Shown piece after piece: positions 34,678 to 44,125 of a stretch of 64,000 nucleotides of DNA. Within the stretch, counting starts at the first letter, position 1. The number at the start of each line of letters is the position of its first letter. A program made the translations under genes and the position numbers. The notes beneath the pieces were generated by a model. The model saw only the letters and a list, made by a program, of their open reading frames with translations, was not told the DNA's origin and did not search any database. The DNA comes from SFWF01 sp045537915 (GTDB lineage: Bacteria; Bacillota; Clostridia; Oscillospirales; Acutalibacteraceae), in assembly GCA_045537915.1 (NCBI GenBank), contig JAZSQK010000012.1:16473-80472 (forward strand), read 5' to 3'.

Positions 34678-35412
34678 ATGGCAAAGAAAAGTGAAACATT
34701 AAGTCAAAGGGCAAAGGCTCAAAGGGATATAATTGAGCTTAAAAAGATGCAGGCTGGTCAGCTTGACCCGGGACCGAAACCGAGTGAGGTTGCAGTAGCC
34801 CCCAAAACCTTTAAAGAGAAAAAGGAAAACTTTTTGTACCATTATAAATATGTTTTAATTGCTGCTGTTTTTTTAGCTGTTGTGGCAGTGGTTATTACGG
34901 TAGATCTTGTTACCAAAACACGATACGACTCAAAGGTTGTCGTCTTTAGCTATGATTCAACCGTTTCCTTGAGCGCCAGCCAGATAGAAGACTATTTTGA
35001 GCAGCTTTATCCCGACATTAACAATAACGGCAAGGTAGATATTGCCGCTATCGACTGCTCTTATAATCCCGAGGATAACAATTACGAGAACAATCTGGCA
35101 AAGCAGACAAGACTTCAGACTACCCTCGCCGCCGAGAAGGATGCTCTTATATATATTCTCGACGATGAGACCATAGAGTTTTTCAGGACTGTAAACGAGG
35201 GTGTCGAAATATTCAGCGAGGATAATATTGTGCCTTTGGGAGAGGACTTTTGGGAGTTTATAAAGGTCGAAGGCATAGAAAACAGCGAAACCAAGCTCTA
35301 CGCCGCACTTCGAAGGGTCGACGGAACTCTGCTTGAGGGAAAGGATAAAACGGCGCTCGATTCTGCAAAGCAGGTAATGCAGAGCCTCAGAGAAAAAGCA
35401 AATAAAGAATAG
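34678..35412 (+). CDS. Single-pass membrane protein of unknown function
   Basis: 244 residues. A basic N-terminus is followed by a membrane helix at about 60-79 (YVLIAAVFLAVVAVVITVDLV) and an extracytoplasmic domain with mixed alpha/beta character (DLVTKTRYDSKVVVFSYDST). DINNNGKVDIAAIDCSYNPE looks like a calcium-binding dockerin-type loop (D-x-N-x-x-G-x-V-D). I do not recognise the family. AAAAAGGAG precedes the ATG. A terminator closes it. Confidence 0.6.
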   Translation: MAKKSETLSQRAKAQRDIIELKKMQAGQLDPGPKPSEVAVAPKTFKEKKENFLYHYKYVLIAAVFLAVVAVVITVDLVTKTRYDSKVVVFSYDSTVSLSASQIEDYFEQLYPDINNNGKVDIAAIDCSYNPEDNNYENNLAKQTRLQTTLAAEKDALIYILDDETIEFFRTVNEGVEIFSEDNIVPLGEDFWEFIKVEGIENSETKLYAALRRVDGTLLEGKDKTALDSAKQVMQSLREKANKE

Positions 35413-35425
35413 AGAGAAACAAAAA

Positions 35426-35465
35426 ACACCGCAGATTAGATTTCTAATCTGCGGTGTCCTTTTTA
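35426..35465. terminator. Strong terminator on the left border of the phage gene block
   Basis: ACACCGCAGATTAGA pairs with TCTAATCTGCGGTGT around TT, followed by T-rich DNA. It separates the plus-strand host gene from the minus-strand amidase. Confidence 0.9.
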
Positions 35466-35469
35466 ACCG

Positions 35470-36459
35470 TTATTGTTTAGGGATTATTCTTATCTGCAAT
35501 CGGTCTATTTTTCTTCCGTAAACCCCTGCATAATCGTCGTTATCGGTAACCCAGGGGTAGTAATCTCTGCCTATGGGCGCCACACGGCATTGTACCGAGC
35601 AGTTATTGTTTCCGATAAGGCGCACCCTCACACAATCGACATCTTTAGAATAAAGACCGGCATAGTCCTCACGGTTTTTAACCCAGGGAAGCCAACTGCC
35701 GCCCAGGGTATGAACACAGTATTCGATATCTCCGCCTGTAAGGTTTGCATAAAGACAGCGGATAGGCCTTGAGGGAAGACCTGCGTAATCGCTTTCGCCC
35801 TCTACATTTGGCAGCCACTTGGTTTTTTGGGTATAAACCTGATAGGTAACCTCTGGCAAGGGCTCTGATTCAGCAGATTTGGCTTTAAGACCGCAGCGCT
35901 GAATGAGAACCTCGCATATTGCGGCGGCGCATTTGTCTGCAAAGGCTTCGCTAAGTATTATCGGCACATCGGTCGAGGAGTCCATATAACCGAGTTCAAG
36001 GAGAACGGCCGGCATAGCTGTCTCTCTGCATTCGTGAAAATCTGCCGTTGCAAGAGGGGTTGAACGGTTGCCTTTAAGCCCTGTGTGACGGACAAGTGCA
36101 TTATAGAATGCAACCTTCCAATCCTCTGTTACGGTGTCGGTATAAGGGTATGTGTAGGCTACTATGCCCCCGCCGCTGCCCCCGTTTACTCCTGCATTGT
36201 GATGAACCGAAACATAGATATGAGCGCCCCATTTATTTGCTGCATCGGTGCGTTTTTTGAGGGCGACATCCTCCTTGCCTGTCCTGTCGTCAAGACGGAG
36301 AAGCTCGTACCCCGTATACATTGACAGAATCTTCTCAATCTTGTTGCAGATTCTGCTGTTGAGCACCCATTCTCGAGTCTGGTTGGGGTCAAGGGATTTT
36401 GAGCATCTTTTGCCGGCAGTATAAAGACCGTGACCGGCATTTAAAGCTATTTTATACAA
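35470..36459 (-). CDS. N-acetylmuramoyl-L-alanine amidase with three C-terminal wall-binding repeats
   Basis: A 329-residue endolysin-like enzyme. The Amidase_3 domain covers about 1-190, with zinc ligands in LNAGHG, VSVHHNA and the catalytic Glu in LLELGYM. Three repeats follow, each about 43 residues, with KWLPNVEGESDYAG, SWLPWVKNREDYAG and YYPWVTDNDDYAG. They resemble clostridial hydrophobic-W (ChW) repeats that bind the wall. No signal peptide, as expected if the holin releases it. Last gene of the phage block. Confidence 0.88.
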   Translation of the reverse strand: MYKIALNAGHGLYTAGKRCSKSLDPNQTREWVLNSRICNKIEKILSMYTGYELLRLDDRTGKEDVALKKRTDAANKWGAHIYVSVHHNAGVNGGSGGGIVAYTYPYTDTVTEDWKVAFYNALVRHTGLKGNRSTPLATADFHECRETAMPAVLLELGYMDSSTDVPIILSEAFADKCAAAICEVLIQRCGLKAKSAESEPLPEVTYQVYTQKTKWLPNVEGESDYAGLPSRPIRCLYANLTGGDIEYCVHTLGGSWLPWVKNREDYAGLYSKDVDCVRVRLIGNNNCSVQCRVAPIGRDYYPWVTDNDDYAGVYGRKIDRLQIRIIPKQ

Positions 36460-36462
36460 CTT

Positions 36463-36723
36463 TTATTCTCCTTTTTCAATGAACTGTTTAAAGGCCTGAT
36501 GCATTCCTGTTGAGGCAAGACCCGAGATAAGTCCCGATAGCAGAAGGTCGGGGGAAAGAACAAAGTTGCCCAACCAGAGAGCCATCACGATACCTAGTAT
36601 TCCCATAATAAGAGGAATGAAACGGTCTATCTTCTCAGTGGGGATAAGATTTTTTATAATATATCCTACGCAAAGACACACCCCTAAAATGATGATTTGG
36701 CTATATTCGGTAAAAATTTCCAT
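36463..36723 (-). CDS. Phage holin
   Basis: 86 residues with three hydrophobic segments (IIILGVCLCVGYII, IPLIMGILGIVMALWLG, LLSGLISGLASTGMHQAF) of the A118-type holin pattern. Ending is FKQFIEKGE. It lies 3 bases before the amidase. The pair would permit timed lysis. Confidence 0.82.
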   Translation of the reverse strand: MEIFTEYSQIIILGVCLCVGYIIKNLIPTEKIDRFIPLIMGILGIVMALWLGNFVLSPDLLLSGLISGLASTGMHQAFKQFIEKGE

Positions 36724-36726
36724 AAA

Positions 36727-36975
36727 CTACACTCCTTTGTGAAATTCTTCAAGATCAAAAATTCTATGGTTTATAACCTTTATTTCTTCCTTTTCTACCG
36801 CACCCTGCTTTTCAAGCTCGTTGACACGGTCGATGACCTTATTGTGCTTCTCAACCTTTTTCTCAAGCTGTTCTATACGGTAGATGGTAAGCTTGTTTGA
36901 GACCAGAATTCCGCCGAAGGCTCCTGTCAGGGTGCCGACAAGCGAAATAAGTCCGACAATTACCGCCTCGCTCAT
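36727..36975 (-). CDS. XhlA-like small membrane protein
   Basis: 82 residues. A hydrophobic N-terminus (MSEAVIVGLISLVGTLTGAFG) precedes a coiled coil (IYRIEQLEKKVEKHNKVID, RVNELEKQGAVEKEE). This resembles haemolysin XhlA/BhlA, partners of holins in phage lysis sets, although the usual order of anchor and coil is reversed. I start it at the ATG at 36975. Confidence 0.7.
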   Translation of the reverse strand: MSEAVIVGLISLVGTLTGAFGGILVSNKLTIYRIEQLEKKVEKHNKVIDRVNELEKQGAVEKEEIKVINHRIFDLEEFHKGV

Positions 36976-37006
36976 AAAGCCACCCCGTTTACAAATACTC
37001 GCATTT

Positions 37007-38365
37007 TTATCTCCCCCAAACCTTAATTCTTGTGCCTGCCGCCATAGGATTGGCAGAGGTGGTGCGGAATACAAGTTGATTACTGTTAAGCAATAAACCA
37101 TTATTGATTTCTTGTAAATCCGCACTCATTTTTGTGATTTTAAAACTCGAACCGCCAACCGTATAATCATAACAAGACACAGTGCCGTCATAAACGGTTG
37201 CGCTTCTCGGGGATTTGTAAATGTCCATAATTATATAGAATTTACCTGTTGCCTTACAGTTTACGTTTGTCTGCCATACAGGAGCACCATCGTTAAACAT
37301 AACCTGTTGACTTGTGATAGTGGTGTCTGTAGGCACTATATACCCCTCAATATGCACTTCTTTCATTGAGTTCATTTTACCCGCATCAAAAGCAATACTG
37401 TATACTGCTTCGGTCAAGGAAATATCCTCTAACATTTGCCACTCTTTTTCGCCAACAGTTGCAAGAGCCTCTGCAACCGCTTTTCCGCTTTGGGCGTTTT
37501 CGCTTTCGGGGTTATAAGAATGGTCGATATCAGAAACGCTTACCTTGTCGGACAGGTCAACAACCTCTTCGATAGAACGAATATTGTAATCTTCATCAAC
37601 CGTTATTAAATATTTTTTGCCAATTTTAAATTCGCTAAGGTCAACGGTTGTTATAATGTTTACATCTGTATTAGAACCAGAAAACCTTAAAAGAGAAGAC
37701 TCGGTTTCGATTGCATACAATAAACATATTTGTGTATTTTCCAAAAAACTGAAAAACCAACTAAACCCTCCTTCAATCTCTTTGAATTGCAGATCGGCTT
37801 TAGCTTCGGCCGCCTCTTCAAACCTTTGCACACCCTCTTCGGTCTGTGCGAGGGCAGCTTCGGCCGCTTCTGCACTTTTCTGTGCCTTATCGGCAGATTC
37901 TTCAGCCTTATCGGCAGATTCTTCAGCTATCAGGCTTAACTGCCGCACCGATTCCTCTACCATTGATAAGCCTTTATGTAGCTCGTCGGCACAGACAGCA
38001 TCCCTTTTGACCTCGGTCAGATAAAGGGTTATGGGGAAGGATAGAAGCTCAAGATTTCCGTCGGCAGAGGTCACAACGAAAACGGCCTCCAGCTCTCCGC
38101 CGATAAAGGTCATAGAATAGGGGATAGAGCGCCTGTAATTCCCGTTTTGGTCTGCTGTAAGGTTGCTCGAGGGGGAGTAGCCTGCGGGGGAGTTGAAGTC
38201 GATTCTGAAAAGGGCTGAGTCGCCCACCGCATTTACAAGCTCTGCATCGGGACAGAAGACTACCTCGGTAGCATTATCCTCAAATTGCATACCCGCCCAG
38301 ACAGGCTGATTTTGTGTCGGAGAATCAGAAACCGACACATTAAATGATAAAGTTCTTATTGCCAT
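37007..38365 (-). CDS. Phage receptor-binding/baseplate upper protein-like fibre
   Basis: 452 residues. Residues 1-120 resemble the BppU N-terminal beta fold (RTLSFNVSVSDSPTQNQPVWAGMQFED). Residues 125-190 are an Ala/Glu-rich coiled coil (ESADKAEESADKAQKSAEAAE) probably forming a trimer stalk. The C-terminal part (from about 205) should be the receptor-binding head. The DNA for that part is distinctly more AT-rich (about 38% at 37321-37380, hand count) than the 5' part (about 55% at 38041-38100), suggesting a swapped module. Confidence 0.7.
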   Translation of the reverse strand: MAIRTLSFNVSVSDSPTQNQPVWAGMQFEDNATEVVFCPDAELVNAVGDSALFRIDFNSPAGYSPSSNLTADQNGNYRRSIPYSMTFIGGELEAVFVVTSADGNLELLSFPITLYLTEVKRDAVCADELHKGLSMVEESVRQLSLIAEESADKAEESADKAQKSAEAAEAALAQTEEGVQRFEEAAEAKADLQFKEIEGGFSWFFSFLENTQICLLYAIETESSLLRFSGSNTDVNIITTVDLSEFKIGKKYLITVDEDYNIRSIEEVVDLSDKVSVSDIDHSYNPESENAQSGKAVAEALATVGEKEWQMLEDISLTEAVYSIAFDAGKMNSMKEVHIEGYIVPTDTTITSQQVMFNDGAPVWQTNVNCKATGKFYIIMDIYKSPRSATVYDGTVSCYDYTVGGSSFKITKMSADLQEINNGLLLNSNQLVFRTTSANPMAAGTRIKVWGR

Positions 38366-38373
38366 ATTTCCTC

Positions 38374-40320
38374 CTATAAGCTTTTAAGCTTTGTATATTT
38401 TATTCCGATACAGGAAAGCAAGACACTTCCCGTGGGCTCAACCGTTGCAACAAGCCTGTTTATGACCGAAGGCTTTGAAAGAATAATACTTCCGCCTTTA
38501 AATCGGTCTGTACTGATGGTACGCTCGCCGTCGCAAAGCAAAAGGTTTACATTGCCGCTACCCTCGGTTTCGAGAGAAAGACCGTAAAGGCGGCAACGCT
38601 GAACCTCGTCTAAAAGCTTTATTTGTGCCTTTGCCTTTATTTGTTCGGTTTTTCTGACACCCTTATATAAATATATGTCTGTATCTGCTTCAAGGGTAAA
38701 GGCGAATACCGCAGGATCTCCTGCGTCGGCAAACAAAACCGTCTTACCGAAGATTTCCGACCCGGCTTTTAGCTGACAGGGGAAGACCCATTCGTATCTT
38801 CCGACAGCCGTGTCGTAAACCTGACAGGTGTTACCAAAGGCAAGAAGATATCTGCCTTCAAGGGCAACGGCAAAATCGGGAGCCACACCCCTTATAGCAG
38901 AGCCAAGAGAAACTACCTTGCCCGACGAGTCAATACTGCAGACGGTAAAGTTTTTCAGGGTAGCAAAGACCTTGCCTGATATCGTCCTTACTGTGTTTGG
39001 GAAAGCATCACAATCAAGCGCCGACTGAAGATTAAAAGAAAGTGAGGGCAAACAAATAGTGTCAGCAGGGGCAACTCCCTCGACAATTCTTTCGATATCA
39101 TATGGCTGAGCGGCGCCCACCTTGCCTGAGAAAAAGCTATTCTTTTTGATTGCGCAAACTCTGTCCTCAAGGGCGAAAAAGGCATCTATGTCCCCCGAGG
39201 GCTCATCGAGCTTCAGCTGACAGGTTTCGGGGAAATAAAGGGGATTATCGTTGTTTATCCAGACAAATTCTCCCGGATAAAGACTGCTTGACGAAAAGAC
39301 GGTAACCGTACCGAAAGCCTTGGGAATTCTGGATATACGGCTCATTGAACAGGGCTTTAACGGGTTTACGGCGTCGGTATGCGCTGAGAAGAAGAGGTTA
39401 TTCTGCTCGTTATAATATGGCACGGCAATGGGTGCGCCCGATTCTGACTCAAAGAAAACCTTGCCTGAATTGCGGTTGCAGCGAAGCCGAAGAGCAGTAC
39501 CGTTTACCTCGGCATATTCTGAAGAATCAGAGCCGCCCTTTATTTCCCAGGCGGCAACAACCTCCTTGTCTATCGTGAGTCTGCAGATTATGGGCAGATT
39601 GGCAAGAGACTTGTGAGGAAGACTAAATGAATAGGAGACGCCGTCTGAGGTGTAATAACAGTAAAAGGCGCTGTTAAGCATATTCATCGGCTCTAAAAGA
39701 CAGGGCTCATCCAGCTTTTTATCCTCATAAATTACGGCCGAGCTGCTCTGATTTCCTCTGCCGTTTTTGAGTATGGTAGGTGTGTAGAACTCAGAACTCA
39801 TAAGAAAAATCCAACGGTCAGCATCCTCTGAAAGCTCGTATACCCTGTAGCCGTCGGGCATATTTAAGCTGACCACTCTGCAGAGGAAGAAGATTCCCCG
39901 TCCCTTTACCGCTTTTCCGTTGTAAATCACATATGATGTGGGAAGAGGAAAGCTTGTGCTGTCGGTGCGGGAAAAGGTAATGCTTGAAAGGGAGCGTTTT
40001 GTGCCGTCGGAAAAAACCGCAGAGATATGATAAATAACATTTGCGTAATTATCGTGCTCTATCATAACCGCTATCTGTCCTCTGCCCTCCTCCAAATCGA
40101 CAAAGAGGTCGCACAGTTCAAAGACGGCATAGCTGTCGCCAAAACTGTTGGGGTCAAAAAGGGCGGGATTTTGAGCCGGACTCATGCCCGGCCTCGCTTT
40201 TATTGCCCCATCTTTAAGAATAATGTTACAGCTCTCGCTTAAAATTTGGTTTTGAGATTGGCTGTCGGAAAAAGATATCCTTTTGTACAGGGCAGATGAA
40301 TTCTTTTTGCCAAAAATCAC
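38374..40320 (-). CDS. Phage beta-propeller structural protein (tail nozzle/stopper-like)
   Basis: 648 residues. Many beta-rich repeats, with FVWINNDNPLYFPE, DIDAFFALEDRVCAIKKNSFFSG and VEGVAPADTICLPSLSFNL. This resembles the propeller-type proteins that form the tail tip or nozzle of short-tailed phages (such as T7 gp12-like or P22 gp10-like), and supports a podovirus-like particle. The homology is judged only from pattern. It overlaps the next upstream gene by 4 bases. Confidence 0.55.
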   Translation of the reverse strand: MIFGKKNSSALYKRISFSDSQSQNQILSESCNIILKDGAIKARPGMSPAQNPALFDPNSFGDSYAVFELCDLFVDLEEGRGQIAVMIEHDNYANVIYHISAVFSDGTKRSLSSITFSRTDSTSFPLPTSYVIYNGKAVKGRGIFFLCRVVSLNMPDGYRVYELSEDADRWIFLMSSEFYTPTILKNGRGNQSSSAVIYEDKKLDEPCLLEPMNMLNSAFYCYYTSDGVSYSFSLPHKSLANLPIICRLTIDKEVVAAWEIKGGSDSSEYAEVNGTALRLRCNRNSGKVFFESESGAPIAVPYYNEQNNLFFSAHTDAVNPLKPCSMSRISRIPKAFGTVTVFSSSSLYPGEFVWINNDNPLYFPETCQLKLDEPSGDIDAFFALEDRVCAIKKNSFFSGKVGAAQPYDIERIVEGVAPADTICLPSLSFNLQSALDCDAFPNTVRTISGKVFATLKNFTVCSIDSSGKVVSLGSAIRGVAPDFAVALEGRYLLAFGNTCQVYDTAVGRYEWVFPCQLKAGSEIFGKTVLFADAGDPAVFAFTLEADTDIYLYKGVRKTEQIKAKAQIKLLDEVQRCRLYGLSLETEGSGNVNLLLCDGERTISTDRFKGGSIILSKPSVINRLVATVEPTGSVLLSCIGIKYTKLKSL

Positions 40321-40649
40321 ACCGATTCACCCCCGAAGAGAGCAGACCGTATTTTACCTACACTGCCGAAGCTCTTTTTTCGAGTAGAATTATAAAGCTC
40401 ACTAAAGGAAGAAAGGCCGAAGTCATCTCCATCTAAAAGACAAATGAGCATACAAAGACCGTTTGTAAGGCAAGAGGAGCGCCCTTGCTCTGAAAAATAC
40501 AGCTCACTCGAAAGGGTTTTTACAGGGCTTTCATTAAGGTCGGCAAGAATGGTGTTTATAAGGCTGACACCCGATGCCTTTAGCATTTCGTCGGGAGCGG
40601 CGCCTCTGCAAATAAGGGAAGCCTGTTCAAGAAAATCAATTGCCTTCAT
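40317..40649 (-). CDS. Small head-tail adaptor-like phage protein
   Basis: 110 residues, mostly helical (KAIDFLEQASLICRGAAPDEML, ASGVSLINTILADLNESPVK). Placement directly after the portal and its size match adaptor proteins such as P22 gp4. Overlaps portal by 14 bases and the propeller gene by 4. Sequence alone does not prove the role. Confidence 0.5.
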   Translation of the reverse strand: MKAIDFLEQASLICRGAAPDEMLKASGVSLINTILADLNESPVKTLSSELYFSEQGRSSCLTNGLCMLICLLDGDDFGLSSFSELYNSTRKKSFGSVGKIRSALFGGESV

Positions 40650-42252
40650 ACACTTTTGCCTCCAATTGTTCTATTAGTTGGTCCGAATCGGGAATAATAC
40701 CCGACGGCAGACGCTTGATATACTGTGCGGCAGTAATTGCGCCCTTGTCGTAAAGCTTTGAGAGCAGAGCGGCAGCCTCGCTTTCCGAACGGCTGACCGA
40801 TTGGCTCGGCCAGGCGCAGACCGAAATGAGAAGATCACGGTAGCGTGAGGCGTCAAAGGGAAAATACCAGGTGCCGTTTTCGTCCTTTATCTTAAGGCTT
40901 CTTCTGCCGTACATGGTTACAAAAAACTCCGCCCAGACAAGAGATATATCCTCTATAAAACGGTAATAACGGTTTTTAAGAAGTGCAAGAGGCTGACTTG
41001 CCGCCTCTCGAAGCTCGATTATTGCCGAGGTGTTGTGGGCGTCGGAATCTCCGAGCGCCGCCTCGGTAGCGCCGCACTGGGAAAGGGTGTTTGAGATAAG
41101 CTGATTTACCGACTGATTGTAGCCCGAAGAAAAATCGGGAGGATTTATATACCTTATTGCCGAATCAAGCTCCTCGCTGTTACCCCAGACCCTTATAATC
41201 TGACCCGGCTCGTTGGTGATGTCCTCAGGCACAAGCTCTCCGTTTACAAGCATAAGCGGCATACCTGTGGTCATTGCCGACCAAACGCCGGCGGTTATCA
41301 TTCGGTTTATGGCTATCTGGTTGGGAATAAGATAGGTTATCTCGCTGTTGCCGTAGATGTTGTTGTCCCTCGTTTCCCAGCTGAAAATGGAGAGGGGATA
41401 AACCCTTACGCCGATATCCCATTCCTCACGAACGGTAAACCTTTCGCAGACCTTGACGGCAAAAACCTTTGTGGTGCCGTCGGGAAGCCTCTTTTTGCAG
41501 AGCTTTGTGAGAAGTGTTGCCTTTGCCGCAGCCTCTTCTTCGGATATTTCGGGGAATTCTCTGCCTGTATAAAGGGAGGCCTCTGCCATTATTTCCGACA
41601 TAGTTTTTCTTTCGGCAAGAATGATAAAGGGCTGCGACTGAACCTTGGTACAGGAGGGGTCTCCAAAGTATACATTCTCTGCCTTTATGACCTCACAGGC
41701 AATATCGCCTAGTATGGGGGTTCCGCCTATTTTATCGGCAAAAAGGCCTGTTCGGGCGGTTGGGTCAAAGTAGGTGTAGATGATGCCAAGACCCGAAATA
41801 TAGGCGTTTTTGAGGGCAGTGTCAAGAAGCTCACTAAGACCTACTCTTGAGGCTACTGTGTTGCGGTATGAATTAAGGGCAGATACCATAAGACCGATTT
41901 CGTGCTTGCTGTTAAGAGGTGTAAAAAGGGAGGAAGCGGCGGCCGAGAGCTCGGCCTTTTCCTTTGCAATTTCCTTGCGTGAGGAAAGTGTGTCGGGAAC
42001 CCCCTCGGCAGAATAGGCAACCGTAACCCCTGTACCTGCCAACTGGGACATTTTAAAATCGCCGATTCGTTTAATAACGTTGTGACGGACTAAAGGGCGG
42101 TCTGACGGACACAGAACACCGTGCCATTGGTCACCTGCAAAAAATCTCTCGTTGAGGGCGGTCTGCTCGTAAAGCCCTCTGGCGCCAAGCGAGGTCTTGA
42201 AGCTTTTAGCCTTGCGATATTCGCTGAATATTTTTTCAGGACTGTTGTTCAA
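40636..42252 (-). CDS. Phage portal protein (P22-like)
   Basis: 538 residues. Key parts are RFFAGDQWHGV near the start, IPNQIAINRMITAGVWSAMTTG and the C-terminal SDAHNTSAIIELREAASQPL, as in podovirus-type portals. I use the TTG at 42252, which has AGAAAGG 9 bases before it; an earlier TTG at 42297 lies within a terminator hairpin. The gene follows the capsid gene here, whereas portals normally precede it. Confidence 0.82.
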   Translation of the reverse strand: MNNSPEKIFSEYRKAKSFKTSLGARGLYEQTALNERFFAGDQWHGVLCPSDRPLVRHNVIKRIGDFKMSQLAGTGVTVAYSAEGVPDTLSSRKEIAKEKAELSAAASSLFTPLNSKHEIGLMVSALNSYRNTVASRVGLSELLDTALKNAYISGLGIIYTYFDPTARTGLFADKIGGTPILGDIACEVIKAENVYFGDPSCTKVQSQPFIILAERKTMSEIMAEASLYTGREFPEISEEEAAAKATLLTKLCKKRLPDGTTKVFAVKVCERFTVREEWDIGVRVYPLSIFSWETRDNNIYGNSEITYLIPNQIAINRMITAGVWSAMTTGMPLMLVNGELVPEDITNEPGQIIRVWGNSEELDSAIRYINPPDFSSGYNQSVNQLISNTLSQCGATEAALGDSDAHNTSAIIELREAASQPLALLKNRYYRFIEDISLVWAEFFVTMYGRRSLKIKDENGTWYFPFDASRYRDLLISVCAWPSQSVSRSESEAAALLSKLYDKGAITAAQYIKRLPSGIIPDSDQLIEQLEAKVYEGN

Positions 42253-42282
42253 AAAATCAAACCTTTCTGTTGTTAACTTAAA

Positions 42283-42306
42283 AAACAAGGGCGGCAAAAG
42301 CCGCCC
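42283..42306 (-). terminator. Terminator between capsid and portal genes
   Basis: On the minus strand GGGCGGC and GCCGCCC pair around TTTT, followed by TTG and T-rich sequence. It would lower portal expression relative to capsid. Confidence 0.75.
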
Positions 42307-42323
42307 TCTTTTAACCCCTCAAA

Positions 42324-43508
42324 TTAAGCTACCGAAACGGTGGCAATATCAGAGTTTACGGTATTTGTACCGTCAGCGGTAACCTTGCAGAAGAAATAAT
42401 GCTCTCCGCTCTCAAGCTCTGTGGGCAGAGCCATAGTAGCAGAGTTAGCGCCCGAAATCTTTGCGGCGCCCTTGCCTGTAGCGGTTTCGGCCTTATACCA
42501 CTGGTATGTAAGGCTTGAGCCGTCAGCGGTCGAAGCGGTAACGCTAAGGTTGCCAGAAACAGAGCCCTCCTCGGTTTCAATATCCTCAGGCTGAGCAGAA
42601 ATGGTAACGGGGGAGGAAATCCAAGCCCAGACACAGTCCGAAGCAGATGCCTTTACAAACACATCGTAGTAGATGCGGTAATCGAACTTGTAGGCATCGG
42701 CAGCGGTGTTCTGCTCGGGGGTAAAGATTCTCATCTTTTCGGTTTTCTTTACAAGATGAGCAGCAGTCTTGGGAAGAACAAGCATATAAATAGCACTTGC
42801 GCCCTCTGCGGGAGCAAAGCCACCTAAAAGATCGTGGCGGAAGTTGAAGGCGGTCTTCATACGCTCATTTACAACCGGGATAACGGCAATGCCGTTTATA
42901 GATTTTACCTTGAGGTTTACTTCGCCCTGCTTAAAATCGGATACGGTAATGTGACGGGAAATCTCGTCAGATGCCATAAGAGCGGCATAAGCGTTGGAAT
43001 CCATAAAGCAGACAAGCTCCTCGTCATAACCTGCAACCGACTGAACCTGATTTACAAGTGCGCAGAATGCCTCGTAAGGTCTGTCGAGTGTGCCGTTTTC
43101 AAGAAGGTTGCCCTTAGCACTTGCAAGAGCGCCGAGCTTTGAGAGAACATAAGCGTCACACTCGGGAATAACCTTTGTGCGAACATATTCTCCGAGAACC
43201 TTTCCTGCAAGGTTTGCAACCCCTGCTTCGTCCATATCCTCACGGTCAATCTGGAGAGAACGGGCACGGTCCATAGTCATTGTGTAGGAATTTCCTGTAA
43301 CCGAAACAGCGCCGTTTACAAACCCTGTTGAACGGTCATAGTCGGCAAGACCCTCGAAATCCACATCGGGAATAATTACGGTCTTTGCGCCGACAAATTT
43401 TGTGCGAAGAGCGTTGTCGGCAAAGAATGCGGTAGCGCTTTTTGCCTCAAATACTCGGTCGAGTTCGCCGGAATACATTTCGGCAGAAGCTATAGAATTG
43501 ATTGACAT
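42324..43508 (-). CDS. Phage major capsid protein with C-terminal Ig-like domain
   Basis: 394 residues. Residues about 1-300 have an HK97-type capsid look (TGNSYTMTMDRARSLQIDREDMDEAG, FKQGEVNLKVKSINGIAVIPV, IYYDVFVKASASDCVWAWISS). Residues about 302-394 form an Ig-like (BIg2/bacterial Ig) domain (VTISAQPEDIETEEGSVSG, LTYQWYKAET, SGEHYFFCKVTADGTNTV), which would decorate the capsid outside. AAAGGAG precedes the ATG. Confidence 0.82.
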   Translation of the reverse strand: MSINSIASAEMYSGELDRVFEAKSATAFFADNALRTKFVGAKTVIIPDVDFEGLADYDRSTGFVNGAVSVTGNSYTMTMDRARSLQIDREDMDEAGVANLAGKVLGEYVRTKVIPECDAYVLSKLGALASAKGNLLENGTLDRPYEAFCALVNQVQSVAGYDEELVCFMDSNAYAALMASDEISRHITVSDFKQGEVNLKVKSINGIAVIPVVNERMKTAFNFRHDLLGGFAPAEGASAIYMLVLPKTAAHLVKKTEKMRIFTPEQNTAADAYKFDYRIYYDVFVKASASDCVWAWISSPVTISAQPEDIETEEGSVSGNLSVTASTADGSSLTYQWYKAETATGKGAAKISGANSATMALPTELESGEHYFFCKVTADGTNTVNSDIATVSVA

Positions 43509-43528
43509 AAATTTTCTCCTTTAAATTT

Positions 43529-44107
43529 TTATCTTCCCCACACACCCTTTAAAAACTCGGTGGCGGTGGGGTCCTGTCGGTCATCTGCCGACAGAGAGCC
43601 TGTGGTGGAGGCTGCGGCAAAGGCCTGATTTTCGGCCTCCCTTTTGGCAGCCTGTCTTAATCTGTGCCCGTAAAGAAGGTACTCATAAAGCAGTCCTGTA
43701 TTATTGTTGTTTGCGGCTGTTATTACCTCTTGGGGCAGCATATCGTAAGAGGAAATTTCGGGGAATTCGGCCTTTACCTTTTCAAACTCCGATTCGATGC
43801 TGTCCTTGCTTTCTTTTCTCTCTAATAGGGAGAGAAGCCCGTCAATATCGGTGCCCTTCTCCTTGGAGAGACCTTTAAGTCGGTCGTAATCGGCAGATAT
43901 AAGGTCATACTTCATTCCCTTTTGCGCCAGGGCGGCGGCTGATTCCTTATCAAGCCAGATGAGCTCCTTGTTAAACTTGATTTCGAGAAAGCCCTTTTCC
44001 TCGGCAGGAGGGTCGTCTGCGGGTGTGGTATCTCCGCTGTCCGACGGTAACGCTGTGTCGTTCGGCTCTGGTTGACCGTTAGAGGTCAGAATTACCTTTT
44101 CTTCCAT
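43529..44107 (-). CDS. Phage scaffolding-like protein
   Basis: 192 residues, acidic and helical. A disordered, Pro/Asp-rich N-terminus (EPNDTALPSDSGDTTPADD) is followed by a helical region (DRLKGLSKEKGTDIDGLLSLLERKES) and a basic tail (RLRQAAKREAENQ) that could bind capsid. It lies directly before the capsid gene. The role follows from position and composition. Confidence 0.65.
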   Translation of the reverse strand: MEEKVILTSNGQPEPNDTALPSDSGDTTPADDPPAEEKGFLEIKFNKELIWLDKESAAALAQKGMKYDLISADYDRLKGLSKEKGTDIDGLLSLLERKESKDSIESEFEKVKAEFPEISSYDMLPQEVITAANNNNTGLLYEYLLYGHRLRQAAKREAENQAFAAASTTGSLSADDRQDPTATEFLKGVWGR

Positions 44108-44125
44108 AATAAATTTCCTTTCACA

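Noticed and set aside
42253..42297. Longer portal start at TTG 42297
   Set aside because: It lies inside the GGGCGGC terminator hairpin and has no ribosome site; TTG 42252 has AGAAAGG correctly placed.
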